64,000 bases of DNA from CALWZE01 sp964645785 (GTDB lineage Bacteria; Bacillota; Clostridia; Oscillospirales; Ruminococcaceae): NCBI GenBank assembly GCA_964645785.1, contig CAZYAV010000002.1, forward strand, positions 1 through 64,000, given 5' to 3'. Made by a program: the position numbers and the translations under genes. Positions 16,941 to 25,825 of the stretch are shown here, piece after piece (position 1 is the first letter of the stretch; each line of letters begins with the position of its first letter). Below the pieces are notes generated by a model. The model did not search any database, was not told the DNA's origin, and saw only the letters and a list, made by a program, of their open reading frames with translations.

Positions 16941-18230
16941 ATGAATTTTATACAGGACATTGAGAAAGACCGGTACGACGCCTTTGTGCGCAGCCACCCC
17001 AAAAAATCCCACTTTATGCAGTCGGTCGCGTGGGGGGAGCTCAACGAGCAGGAGAAGGGGATGCGCGCGCACTATGTCGGGCTGGAAAACGAGGCGGGCG
17101 AGCTGTGCGCGGCGGCGCTGCTGCTGGAGCGCAAGCCCCCGCTGTTCCCGCCCTATTTCTATTCGCCGCGCGGGTTTGTGGTGGATTTTGAGGACTGGGC
17201 GCTGCTCGACGAATTCTGCCGCGCGGTGTTCCGGTTTGTCCGGCAGCGGGGCGGGATGTTCCTCAAAATCGACCCGGACATCGAGCGGCGGGAGATTGAC
17301 GGGCACGGCAATCCGGTGCCCGGCGGGGCGGACAATGCCGCCCTCATCGAGCATTTGCAGGCAATCGGGTTCAGGCACCGGGGCTTCAACCTCGGCTTTG
17401 AGGGGCGGCAGCCGCGCTTCACCTTCCGCATCGACCTCACCCCAACCGACGCCGAGATCGACCGCAAAATTGTCGGCAACGTGCTGAAAAACGTCAAAAA
17501 ATCCCACCGGTACGCCTGTGAGGTGGTGCGCGGCACAAGCGCCGACGTAAAGGAGCTGCACCGGCTGATCACCATCACCAGCGAGCGGGACGAGTTTGTC
17601 GGCTACAGCGCGCACTACTATCAGAGCATGTTCGACCGGCTTGACCGGCACGGGATGGCAAACCTCTATCTCGGCAGGGTCGACCCCGCGGCGACGGTCG
17701 GGCTGCTCCGGCAGGAGCTGGACGCGCTGCTTGAAAAGCGCAAGACGCTGCGCAAGCCGGGGCCGCTCGCGGAATCCGAGCTGAGCGAGCAGCGGCTCAA
17801 CCGCGAAATCAGCCAGTTTGAGGATTACGCGCGGCAGTATCCAAACGGCGCGGTCATCAGCGCGCACTTTGTGATTCATTACGGGGACAAATCCTGGGCG
17901 GTTCACGCGGGCAGCGACAAGCTGATGAGCGAGACCTTCATCAACAACCGGGTTTATTACGAAAAAATCCACGACGCCAAAGCGCAGGGCGCCAAGCTGC
18001 TCGACCAGTTCGGGACGGTCGGCAACCCCGACACCAGCCCGTTAAAGTCCCTCCATGAGTTTAAACGGCAGTTTGGCGGGAAATATGTCGAATTTTTGGG
18101 AGAATTCGATTTTGTCGCCAAAAGCTTCTGGTATTTTCTGTATAACCGTGTGCTGCCGGCCTACCGCCGGGCGCGCATCGGCCTGAAGATGGCGCTGCGG
18201 CGGGGAACCGGCGGAAAAGAAAAGCCCTGA
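16941..18230 (+). CDS. FemAB-type lipid II aminoacyltransferase
   Basis: A 429-residue protein of the FemABX/MurM family, which transfers amino acids from aminoacyl-tRNA to the stem peptide of lipid II to build the peptidoglycan cross-bridge at the membrane. The start MNFIQDIEKDRYDAFV and HFMQSVAWGEL is typical of the first GNAT-like domain. KIDPDIE lies in the substrate region. A helical insertion (about residues 255-300, rich in L, E, K, R) matches the coiled-coil arm, and LLDQFGTVGNPD near the end is a family hallmark. GGGAG lies 10 bp before ATG 16941. The amino acid added cannot be predicted. Confidence 0.9.
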   Translation: MNFIQDIEKDRYDAFVRSHPKKSHFMQSVAWGELNEQEKGMRAHYVGLENEAGELCAAALLLERKPPLFPPYFYSPRGFVVDFEDWALLDEFCRAVFRFVRQRGGMFLKIDPDIERREIDGHGNPVPGGADNAALIEHLQAIGFRHRGFNLGFEGRQPRFTFRIDLTPTDAEIDRKIVGNVLKNVKKSHRYACEVVRGTSADVKELHRLITITSERDEFVGYSAHYYQSMFDRLDRHGMANLYLGRVDPAATVGLLRQELDALLEKRKTLRKPGPLAESELSEQRLNREISQFEDYARQYPNGAVISAHFVIHYGDKSWAVHAGSDKLMSETFINNRVYYEKIHDAKAQGAKLLDQFGTVGNPDTSPLKSLHEFKRQFGGKYVEFLGEFDFVAKSFWYFLYNRVLPAYRRARIGLKMALRRGTGGKEKP

Positions 18231-18294
18231 GCGCGCGGCGGCGTCGGGCGGAATTTCGGCTGCGGGGTCACGCCGCCAATCAGGGCAAGGCGAA

Positions 18295-18642
18295 GCCGGG
18301 CGGGGCACCGCCGCCCGGCTGCGGCAGCCCCGCATACATCAGGCCGCCCGCTTCCTGCGCCGGGCGCTTCCCTTACCCGGGCGGTTCCGGCCGATGATTG
18401 CGCAGACCCGGACATTGCGTCACAGCGCCGCAATACTTTGAAACCGTATGCAGCGGCTCTCCCGAACCGGCCGCGCGCCGCAGCGGGAAGCGCCGTTTCC
18501 GGCAAATTTTTTGCGCCGCCAAAGTGTGCGGCCTGGCTGTTTTTTCCGCCCCGCCGTTCGGGGCAAAGAAAAGCCGGGCGGGAGCGCCGCCGCCCAGCGC
18601 GGCAGCCCCGCATAAGCGAAGCCGCCCGCCTCCTGTGCTCGG
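18295..18642 (+). repeat. 70-bp direct repeat in the spacer, two copies
   Basis: Copies at 18295-18364 and 18573-18642 share GCCGGGCGGG, CGCCGCCC, GCGGCAGCCCCGCATA and GCCGCCCGC. The 460-bp spacer from 18231 to 18690 otherwise holds no recognised gene or site. Confidence 0.7.
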
Positions 18643-18690
18643 GTGATTCCGGCGGGTGGATCCTGTAACAATAGAAAGAGGTTTGTTGCC

Positions 18691-19593
18691 ATGGAAAAAA
18701 GAACGTTTAACCGGCTCGGGCTCGGGCTGCTCGGGATGAGCCTCATGACCATTTTTATGCAGGTGCTGATTATGCTGGTGCTCCGGCTTGCGTTTCCGGC
18801 CGCGCTCGGCTATGACGGGCTGAGCTACCTACTCATCGCGGCGTTTTATCTGTTTGGCGTGCCGGTTTTCTGGCTGATTACCCGGCGGCTGCCGGTCAGC
18901 AAGCCGGTTGAAAAGCGGCCGGTGACCCTCGGCTCGACCCTGACCCTGTTTCTGATCTCGTTCGGGATTCTCATCCTGTTCAGTATGCTCGGCAATCTGG
19001 CCGCCACCCTGATCGGGCTGCTGCGCGGCGCGCCGGTCAACGACGCGGTCAGCAGCCTGCTGGAAAGCCCGAGCTATTTCTGGATCCTGCTGATTGTCTG
19101 CTTCTGCTCCCCCATTGTGGAGGAGTTTCTGTTCCGCGGGCTGCTGCTCGACCGGCTGCGCCCGTTTGGCGACCGGGTCGCGATTCTCTACAGCGGGATT
19201 GCGTTCGGGCTGTTTCATATGGATCTGCGCCAGCTGTGCTACGCCATCCCGCTCGGCATGGTGTTCGCCTACATCACCCTGCGAACCGGCAGCATCCGGC
19301 AGACGGTTCTGCTGCATATGCTTGTCAACTTCTTCGGCTCGTTTTTAACCCTGTTTTTGCAGGATAAGCTCGGCACGGCGGGGCTGCTGCTTTACCTCGG
19401 GTTCGCGCTGGCGGCGGTTGTGTTCGCGGTGGTCTGGCTGGCGGTTCATCACCGCGGCCTGCGGCTGGATGGCGCGCGGTTCTCCTTTTCCCGCCCCATC
19501 ACGGCGCGGCTGGTCTGTCTGAACCCCGGTTCGGTTCTTTACGCCGTTTTCTGTGCCGGAATGCTGCTGTTCAACCTGCTTTTTACGGCCTGA
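18691..19593 (+). CDS. CPBP family intramembrane metalloprotease
   Basis: A 300-residue integral membrane protein with about seven or eight hydrophobic segments. It carries the CPBP (Abi/CAAX protease-like) motifs: EE followed by R in VEEFLFRGLLLDRL, a His in FGLFHMDLRQ, and HMLVNFFGS. These residues form the glutamate-based active site in the membrane. Such proteins process prenylated or peptide substrates, or confer bacteriocin immunity; no partner gene here decides which. ATG 18691 is preferred because AAAGAGG lies 9 bp upstream. Confidence 0.88.
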   Translation: MEKRTFNRLGLGLLGMSLMTIFMQVLIMLVLRLAFPAALGYDGLSYLLIAAFYLFGVPVFWLITRRLPVSKPVEKRPVTLGSTLTLFLISFGILILFSMLGNLAATLIGLLRGAPVNDAVSSLLESPSYFWILLIVCFCSPIVEEFLFRGLLLDRLRPFGDRVAILYSGIAFGLFHMDLRQLCYAIPLGMVFAYITLRTGSIRQTVLLHMLVNFFGSFLTLFLQDKLGTAGLLLYLGFALAAVVFAVVWLAVHHRGLRLDGARFSFSRPITARLVCLNPGSVLYAVFCAGMLLFNLLFTA

Positions 19594-19658
19594 GGAGCTA
19601 TCGTCAAACTGCCCGGAACTTCCGGCCGGAAATGCGCTTTGTTCATGAAGATTTCACA

Positions 19659-19687
19659 TTGTTTTGACCGTTCGCTTTTGGTATAAT
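19659..19687 (+). promoter_or_regulatory. gap promoter
   Basis: TTGTTT at 19659 and TATAAT at 19682, separated by 17 bp, 38 bp upstream of the gap start. Confidence 0.65.
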
Positions 19688-19725
19688 ATAAACGCAATAT
19701 TATGAAAATTTTGGGGGTAATTCAA

Positions 19726-20736
19726 ATGGCTATTAAAGTTGCGATCAATGGCTTTGGCCGCATCGGCCGTCTTGCGTTCCGTCAGATGCATGTCGCGGAG
19801 GGCTATGAGGTCGTCGCGATCAACGATCTGACCGATCCGAAAATGCTCGCGCATCTGCTGAAATACGATTCCGCGCAGGGTCGCTATGACGGCCACACGG
19901 TTGAGGCGAAGGAGAACTCGATCGTTGTCGACGGCAAGGAGATCACCATCTACAGCGAGAAGGACGCCGCGAATCTTCCCTGGGGCAAGATCGGCGTGGA
20001 CGTCGTGCTGGAGTGCACTGGCTTCTACACCTCGAAGGAGAAGGCCTCCGCGCACCTCAAGGCCGGCGCGAAAAAGGTTGTCATCTCCGCGCCCGCGGGC
20101 AACGACCTGCCCACCATCGTCTACTCGGTCAACGAAAAGACCCTGAGCAAGGACGACGCGGTGATTTCGGCCGCTTCCTGCACAACCAACTGCCTTGCGC
20201 CGATGGCGAACACCCTGAACAAATATGCGCCGATTGTCAGCGGCATCATGACCACCGTCCACGCCTACACCGGCGACCAGATGGTGCTTGACGGCCCGCA
20301 CCGCAAGGGCGACCTGCGCCGCGCCCGCGCCGCCGCAGAGAACATCGTCCCGAACTCGACCGGCGCCGCGAAGGCGATCGGCCTTGTCATCCCCGAGCTG
20401 AACGGCAAGCTCATCGGCTCCGCGCAGCGCGTGCCGGTCAAGACCGGTTCGACCACGATTCTCGTCGCGGTTGTCAAGGGCAAGGACGTGACGGTGGACG
20501 GCATCAACGCCGCGATGAAGGCTGCCTCCAACGATTCGTTCGGCTACACCGAGGAGCCGCTGGTTTCCAGCGATATCATCGGCATCACCTACGGCTCGCT
20601 GTTTGACGCGACCCAGACGATGGTCTCCAAGATCGACGACGACACCTATCAGGTGCAGGTCGTGTCCTGGTACGACAACGAGAACAGCTACACCAGCCAG
20701 ATGGTTCGCACCATCAAGTACTTCGCGGAGCTGTAA
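19726..20736 (+). CDS. gap: glyceraldehyde-3-phosphate dehydrogenase (type I)
   Basis: A 336-residue glycolytic enzyme that oxidises glyceraldehyde 3-phosphate to 1,3-bisphosphoglycerate with NAD. The N-terminal Rossmann motif is NGFGRIGRL and the catalytic cysteine is Cys152 in ASCTTNC. WYDNENSY is at the usual C-terminal place. It is monocistronic with its own promoter and terminator; no pgk or tpi follows. The strongly biased codon use fits high expression, which makes its orientation toward the origin unusual. Confidence 0.98.
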   Translation: MAIKVAINGFGRIGRLAFRQMHVAEGYEVVAINDLTDPKMLAHLLKYDSAQGRYDGHTVEAKENSIVVDGKEITIYSEKDAANLPWGKIGVDVVLECTGFYTSKEKASAHLKAGAKKVVISAPAGNDLPTIVYSVNEKTLSKDDAVISAASCTTNCLAPMANTLNKYAPIVSGIMTTVHAYTGDQMVLDGPHRKGDLRRARAAAENIVPNSTGAAKAIGLVIPELNGKLIGSAQRVPVKTGSTTILVAVVKGKDVTVDGINAAMKAASNDSFGYTEEPLVSSDIIGITYGSLFDATQTMVSKIDDDTYQVQVVSWYDNENSYTSQMVRTIKYFAEL

Positions 20737-20762
20737 TCCCGGCATTTTAACCGCAATATTGA

Positions 20763-20798
20763 ACCCGCCCCGGCCATCTGGCCGGGGCGGGTTTTTTC
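20763..20798 (+). terminator. gap terminator
   Basis: ACCCGCCCCGGCC / GGCCGGGGCGGGT with an ATCT loop and a T6 run, 27 bp after the stop. Confidence 0.95.
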
Positions 20799-20961
20799 GC
20801 GCCTATCCCTACCCAAAAAGCGGCGCGGTTTTCCAGCGGCGGGCGGCTGCCTTTTTGTCCGGAATTTGGCGCCTGTTTTTCGGCTTATGATTCCGCGGCG
20901 GCGCGCTTTGCAGGGCGTGCAAAAAACCGCCGGAATGCGCGAAAAATTCCTGTTAACCCCC

Positions 20962-20990
20962 TTGACAGCATATATATATATATATATAAT
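20962..20990 (+). promoter_or_regulatory. promoter of the CFI-box gene, overlapping its first ATG
   Basis: TTGACA at 20962 and TATAAT at 20985, spaced 17 bp, joined by an alternating TA run. The -10 overlaps the ATG at 20989, so that ATG cannot be in the transcript and the real start must lie downstream. Confidence 0.8.
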
Positions 20991-21030
20991 GGATAATATA
21001 AAAAAATTTGACTGGCTGGGAGGAAGCGCG

Positions 21031-21786
21031 TTGGCGGATATTTTTCCGGGCGAAGAGATGTTTTGGCACATCGCAGAGCATTTTATCGGGTGGATGCAAT
21101 ACAGCAGCGGCAAAACCACGGATAAAGCGAACTATTGCCCCATGGAGCTTGACAACACAATTTATGTCAGCTTCAGACACGTTTGTGAGCCTGGTTCTTA
21201 CAAAGTCGACCACTACAAGATTCTTTTAATGCTGCCCTTGTTTGACAGTGCGAGCGACATCGAGCGCACAAAGCATCCGGTGGGAAGCCCAAGCGACCCG
21301 AACAATTACGACTATATCTTTATAAGCACCTGTGAGGACTGGGACATCCAGATCGGCATACCGGAGGGTTATGGAAGCTTCACCAATCTCTACCACGAAT
21401 TCGACCTGCCGGTAACCCGCACCGGCAAAGAGGTCAACGAAATCATGGATCGGCTGGAGGCCGTGAGCCGGGAAAAATACCCCAACATTGTTTTTCGTTA
21501 TAGCCGGGTAAACACCTCTTCGGGCGGGTGCTATGTCGCGACGGCCGTCTACGGGTCATACGACTGCCCACCGGTCTGGACGCTGCGGCGGTTCCGCGAC
21601 CGGACATTGTCCAAGCACGCGGCCGGCCGCGCGTTTATCAGGCTGTATTACGCAGTCAGCCCGACAGCCGTGCGGCTGTTCGGCCAAACCAAATGGTTCA
21701 ACCGGTTTTTCAAAAAGCGGCTTGACTGGCTTGTCTGTGCGCTGCAAAAGCGGGGCTATTCGGGCACCCGCTATCAGGATACATAA
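21031..21786 (+). CDS. CFI-box-CTERM domain protein
   Basis: A 251-residue protein from TTG 21031, preceded by GGGAGG (21018-21023) at 7 bp. An in-frame ATG at 20989 is rejected because it lies inside the promoter -10. The C-terminal 90 residues carry GGCYVATAVYGSYDCPPVWTLRRFRD, a close version of the CFI-box-CTERM motif found at the end of varied bacterial proteins. The N-terminal half is not recognised; it is rich in aromatic and acidic residues and looks soluble. The gene seems less GC-rich than its neighbours, which suggests transfer. The function is unknown. Confidence 0.75.
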   Translation: MADIFPGEEMFWHIAEHFIGWMQYSSGKTTDKANYCPMELDNTIYVSFRHVCEPGSYKVDHYKILLMLPLFDSASDIERTKHPVGSPSDPNNYDYIFISTCEDWDIQIGIPEGYGSFTNLYHEFDLPVTRTGKEVNEIMDRLEAVSREKYPNIVFRYSRVNTSSGGCYVATAVYGSYDCPPVWTLRRFRDRTLSKHAAGRAFIRLYYAVSPTAVRLFGQTKWFNRFFKKRLDWLVCALQKRGYSGTRYQDT

Positions 21787-21807
21787 AACAAAAGGAGAAC
21801 CGAATTC

Positions 21808-21951
21808 ATGGCGGACGATTACTGCAAGTGCAAGGGCTGCAAATACGCGGACCCGACCGAGAAAAAGGGCTATAAATGGTATTGCGAATGCTACAAGACC
21901 TATGAGGATCCGGATAAAATCCGCGAATGCAAAAGCTTTAAAAAGGCCTGA
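21808..21951 (+). CDS. 47-residue cysteine-rich protein
   Basis: ATG 21808 follows AAAGGAG at a normal distance, 21 bp after the CFI-box gene, and the frame closes with TGA at 21951. The product begins MADDYCKCKGCKYADP and has six cysteines (CKCKGC, CEC and one near the end), spaced like a small metal-binding knuckle. It ends at a good terminator, so it is probably co-transcribed with the CFI-box gene. The function is unknown. Confidence 0.7.
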   Translation: MADDYCKCKGCKYADPTEKKGYKWYCECYKTYEDPDKIRECKSFKKA

Positions 21952-21963
21952 TTGACCATCCGG

Positions 21964-22000
21964 CAGCCGCCCGCAGACGATTCAGCGGGCGGCTTTTTAT
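21964..22000 (+). terminator. terminator of the CFI-box operon
   Basis: GCCGCCCGC / GCGGGCGGC with a 10-base loop and a T5 run, about 13 bp after the small protein. Confidence 0.9.
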
Positions 22001-22899
22001 TTTGCATTCGGCCAAAACCTGTCCGGCGTCCCCGGTTCGCGCCGGACGGGCGCTGCCCGCCCGTTTGCAGGCGCACCGTTTGCAGAAAATCCGCTCTGTT
22101 GTGCCGTGATACAGACCAATTTATTTGGTTTATGCCCGTATATTTTAACAATTTTAACAGACTTTTCAACATTGCGTTTATTTTTACCGCGCTCTGCGCT
22201 TTTGTATAACCGCCTTGCATGGTACGGACAGCCCTGCAAAAAGCCGCGCCGCAGCGGCGAGGCCAATGTCCTCCCGGCTTCGCTCGCAACCGCTGCGCCG
22301 CAAGCCGGGTTTAAAAACGGGGGCGCTTACGTTTGGCCAAGGTGCTATATGTAGTGTGGCGATGAATCGAAAGCCGTGCCGCCGTTCTGCGCTGTCCGGT
22401 TGTTTTCTTCCCTCGGTTTTTCCTGCCGCATCTGCTGCCGCGCGCAGCACGCACCCGATCGGCGATCTTGATCATTCCAACAGCCTTGCAGTCCATTTCG
22501 ATCTTTTATTTTCCGCGTTCATTGCTCTTGCCGGATGTGTGAGCCACAATTAAAGCAACCAGGCTATTCGGCAGCTCCTCCGTCGGTTTCCCTGGGGTCG
22601 GTGTACGTGCAAACGTTTTTAAATTCTGCATACCGAACCGATTGTCTCTGCCGTTTGCTTTCAAACCCTCTGTTGCGGCACCTCATTAGGATTGTCGTCG
22701 GCCTCTTTTTCGGTTCAACCGCCGGCTGTCTTTTTGCGATATGGCGGTTCCCAGTTCCCGTCATCCGAAACCGTGTTTGCCGGTTCTCCCTAAAAGCGTG
22801 CCCCAGCCGCACACTAAAAAGCAAGCCATCTCGCCCCCACGCCACGCCCGGGCGGAGCAGCCCCGGAATAAACCGCGCCGGGAAAACCAAGATACCGGC
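22001..22899. other. 900-bp gene-free stretch at contig end
   Basis: No supported gene on either strand. It is visibly less GC-rich than most of the window and holds one TTTTCAACA-type array (22143-22171). Its right end is the end of the first contig. Confidence 0.5.
22143..22171 (+). promoter_or_regulatory. tripartite TTTTCAACA-type array D
   Basis: TTTTAACA at 22143, TTTTAACA at 22152 and TTTTCAACA at 22163, again with 9- and 11-bp offsets. Confidence 0.5.
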
Positions 22900-22954
22900 A
22901 AAAAAGGAAGCAGCCCGTTTTCGGGCTGCTTCCTGCATTCTTCGCCTAAACTAT

Positions 22955-23054
22955 NNNNNNNNNNNNNNNNNNNNNNNNNNNNNNNNNNNNNNNNNNNNNN
23001 NNNNNNNNNNNNNNNNNNNNNNNNNNNNNNNNNNNNNNNNNNNNNNNNNNNNNN
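22955..23054. other. assembly gap (100 N) with a 55-bp flanking overlap
   Basis: Exactly 100 N. The 55 bases before it (22900-22954) are identical to the 55 bases after it (23055-23109). Such an exact overlap is what a de Bruijn assembler with k=55 leaves at a node boundary, so the gap is probably artificial. The shared sequence contains the gyrA-side hairpin. Confidence 0.9.
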
Positions 23055-23060
23055 AAAAAA

Positions 23061-23089
23061 GGAAGCAGCCCGTTTTCGGGCTGCTTCCT
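23061..23089. terminator. hairpin downstream of gyrA
   Basis: GGAAGCAGCCCG TTTT CGGGCTGCTTCC. Read on the minus strand it lies 150 bp after the gyrA stop and is followed by TTTTTT, so it suits termination of the leftward operon. The same hairpin occurs at 22906-22933 across the assembly gap. Confidence 0.75.
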
Positions 23090-23241
23090 GCATTCTTCGC
23101 CTAAACTATAATTCCATTAAACCGCTGTCCGGCGCGCCGCCGCGCGGTTTTGCCGGGGCTGTATCCCCAGGGAAACGCCGCGGATTGGCGGCCTTTTGCG
23201 GCGGCGTCAGACCGGCCAGTGCCTCCCCGCCGACCGCGCGC

Positions 23242-25773
23242 TCAGTCCTCCGGCGCGCTGTTTTCCCGCTCGATTTCCGCAAGCTCGGCCTCGTCGATGT
23301 CCGCGGAATCCGCCTCGGGGCGGGCTGTCTCGGCCTCGTCGTTGCGCTCGACCTTTGCAACGGTGACCACCTTGTCCCCCTCGCCGACCCGCATGACCCG
23401 CACGCCGCCGCCATACCGGCTCTGGCAGGTGATATCCTCCACATGCATCCGGATGATAATGCCGCTCTGGCTGATCATAATCACATCGTCGGCCATCTCC
23501 ACCGCCTTGACCCCCGCAACCGCCGTGCCGCGCTGGTCGCAGGGATAATTGCGGATCCCGAACCCGCCGCGGTTTTGCAGCCGGTACTCCGCCGGGTCGC
23601 TCAGCCGCCCCTTGCCGTCCTCGGTCACGGTCAGAAGCTTTTCGCCCTCGTCCAGCGTACACATGCCGGTAACCTCGTCCCCGTCGCGCAGCGCAATCGC
23701 CTTGACTCCGCGCGCAGTGCGCCCCATGGCGCGGGCGTCCGTCTCCTTAAAGCGGATCGCCATGCCGTTGCGGGTCGCCACAAGCAGCTCGCTGTCACCG
23801 CCGGTCAGCCGCGCCCACGCAAGCTCGTCCCCCTCGTCGAGGGTGATGCCGTACACGCCGTTTTTGCGGATGTTGCTGTACAGCGAGAGCGCGCTGCGCT
23901 TGACGATGCCCTTGCGGGTGACCATTACGATAAAGTCCGCCTCGTCAAAATCATGCACCCGGATGACCGAGCTGATCTTCTCCTCCGGCAGCAGCGGCAG
24001 CAGGTTGACGATGTTGGTGCCGCGCGCGGTGCGGGAGCCCTCCGGAATCTCGTACCCCTTCATTTTATAGCACCGGCCCATCGAGGTCATAAACAGCAGG
24101 TAGTCGTGGGTGGAGCTGACAAACAGCTCCTCGACAAAGTCCTCGTCCCGGTGGGTCATGCCCTGGATGCCGCGGCCGCCACGGCGCTGGGATTTATAGG
24201 CGTCGGCCGGCTGCCGCTTGACATAGCCGAAGTGGGTCAGGGTGATGACGCACTCCTCTTCCGGAATCAGATCCTCGATATCCACCTCGCCGGACACCGC
24301 GGCAATCTCGGTGCGCCGCTCGTCCCCGTATTTTTCCCGCACCTCCTCCAGCTCCTCGCAGATAATCCGCACAAGGTGCGCGTCGTTAATCAGGATATCG
24401 CTGAGATCCGCAATCTTCGCGTGCAGGCCGTCCAGCTCGTTTTGAATCTTGAGGATTTCCAGCCCGGCAAGGCGGCCAAGCTGGAACGCGCAGATGGCGG
24501 CGGCCTGCGGCTCGTCAAATTCAAACCGCTCGATCAGGGCGGCCTTTGCCTCGGCCTGCCCGCCCTTGCAGCCGCGGATTGTGGCGATAATCTCGTCCAC
24601 AATGTCGATTGCCTTGCGCAGCCCCTCCAGAATATGGGCGCGCTCCCGCGCCTTTTTCAGCTCGAATTCCGTCCGGCGGCGGATGACGTCGCGGCGGAAA
24701 TCCACAAACTGTTCCAGAACCGTTTTTAAATCCATCGTGCGGGGCACACCGCCCGCAAGCGCAAGCATGTTGACCCCGACCGTGTCCTGCAGCTGGGTAA
24801 AGCGGTAAAGCTGGTTGAGCACCACCTGCGGGTTCGCATCCCGGCGCAGCTCAACCACAATCCGCATTCCGTTGCGGTCGGATTCGTCCCGCAGGTCGCT
24901 GATTCCGTCGATCCGCTTGTCCTTGACAAGGTCGGCCATGCTCTCAATCAGGCGCGCCTTGTTGACCATGTAGGGGATCTCGCTGATGGCGATGCGGAAC
25001 CGGTCGTTCTTCATCTCCTCAATCTCGGCGCGGCCGCGCAGGATTATCTTGCCCCGGCCGGTCGCATAGGCGGCGCGGATGCCGCTTCTGCCCATGATGA
25101 TGCCGCCCGTCGGGAAATCCGGCCCCTTGATATAGTCCATCAGGTCGAGCACCGAGCAGTCCGGGTGCTCCAGCAGATACTCGATGCCCTGCACCACCTC
25201 GGTCAGGTTGTGGGGCGGGACGTTCGTCGCCATGCCCACCGCGATGCCGGTTGACCCGTTGACCAGCAGGTTCGGGATGCGGGAGGGCAATACGTTCGGC
25301 TCCACCGTTGTATCGTCGTAGTTGGGGGAAAAATCGACCGTCTCCTTGTCGATATCGCTCAGCAGCAGATTGGCAATTTTGCTCATGCGCGCCTCGGTAT
25401 ACCGATACGCCGCGGGGGGGTCGCCGTCCACCGAGCCGAAGTTGCCCTGCCCCTCAATCAGCGGGTAGCGCAGCGAAAAGGTCTGCGCCAGGCGCACCAT
25501 CGCGTCGTAGACGCTCGCGTCGCCGTGCGGGTGATAGTCCGCCAGCACTGCGCCCACGATGTTCGCCGATTTTCGGGTCGGCTTATCGTGGGTCAGGCCG
25601 TTTTCGTTCATTGAATAGAGGATGCGGCGGTGAACCGGCTTCAGGCCGTCCCGCACATCGGGCAGCGCGCGGGAGACAATGACCGACATGGAGTAATCCA
25701 AAAAGCTCTGCCGGATCTCCTTTTCGATATCGACAACCTTGACTGTCTCATTCGCAAATCTGTTTTCTTCCAT
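23242..25773 (-). CDS. gyrA: DNA gyrase subunit A
   Basis: An 843-residue gyrase A subunit, the DNA cleavage-religation half of the enzyme that introduces negative supercoils. The catalytic tyrosine is Tyr125 in AAYRYTEAR. The GyrA box is seen as QRRGGRGIQG, so it is gyrase rather than topoisomerase IV. In the quinolone-resistance region the sequence is HPHGDASVYD: Ala86 occupies the position of E. coli Ser83 and Asp90 that of Asp87. It is the last gene of the leftward origin block. The acidic tail is rich in Glu and Asp. Confidence 0.97.
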   Translation of the reverse strand: MEENRFANETVKVVDIEKEIRQSFLDYSMSVIVSRALPDVRDGLKPVHRRILYSMNENGLTHDKPTRKSANIVGAVLADYHPHGDASVYDAMVRLAQTFSLRYPLIEGQGNFGSVDGDPPAAYRYTEARMSKIANLLLSDIDKETVDFSPNYDDTTVEPNVLPSRIPNLLVNGSTGIAVGMATNVPPHNLTEVVQGIEYLLEHPDCSVLDLMDYIKGPDFPTGGIIMGRSGIRAAYATGRGKIILRGRAEIEEMKNDRFRIAISEIPYMVNKARLIESMADLVKDKRIDGISDLRDESDRNGMRIVVELRRDANPQVVLNQLYRFTQLQDTVGVNMLALAGGVPRTMDLKTVLEQFVDFRRDVIRRRTEFELKKARERAHILEGLRKAIDIVDEIIATIRGCKGGQAEAKAALIERFEFDEPQAAAICAFQLGRLAGLEILKIQNELDGLHAKIADLSDILINDAHLVRIICEELEEVREKYGDERRTEIAAVSGEVDIEDLIPEEECVITLTHFGYVKRQPADAYKSQRRGGRGIQGMTHRDEDFVEELFVSSTHDYLLFMTSMGRCYKMKGYEIPEGSRTARGTNIVNLLPLLPEEKISSVIRVHDFDEADFIVMVTRKGIVKRSALSLYSNIRKNGVYGITLDEGDELAWARLTGGDSELLVATRNGMAIRFKETDARAMGRTARGVKAIALRDGDEVTGMCTLDEGEKLLTVTEDGKGRLSDPAEYRLQNRGGFGIRNYPCDQRGTAVAGVKAVEMADDVIMISQSGIIIRMHVEDITCQSRYGGGVRVMRVGEGDKVVTVAKVERNDEAETARPEADSADIDEAELAEIERENSAPED

Positions 25774-25825
25774 GGTTTTCCTCTGTTTCTGATAGATAAT
25801 CCGCTGCTTAAAATCAGATTATGTA

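Noticed and set aside
20971..20988. TA repeat as a stand-alone microsatellite feature
   Set aside because: It is the spacer and -10 of a promoter and is reported as such.
23061..23089. GGAAGCAGCC as part of an SRP RNA
   Set aside because: It is one arm of a simple hairpin terminator; the rest of the SRP RNA consensus is absent.
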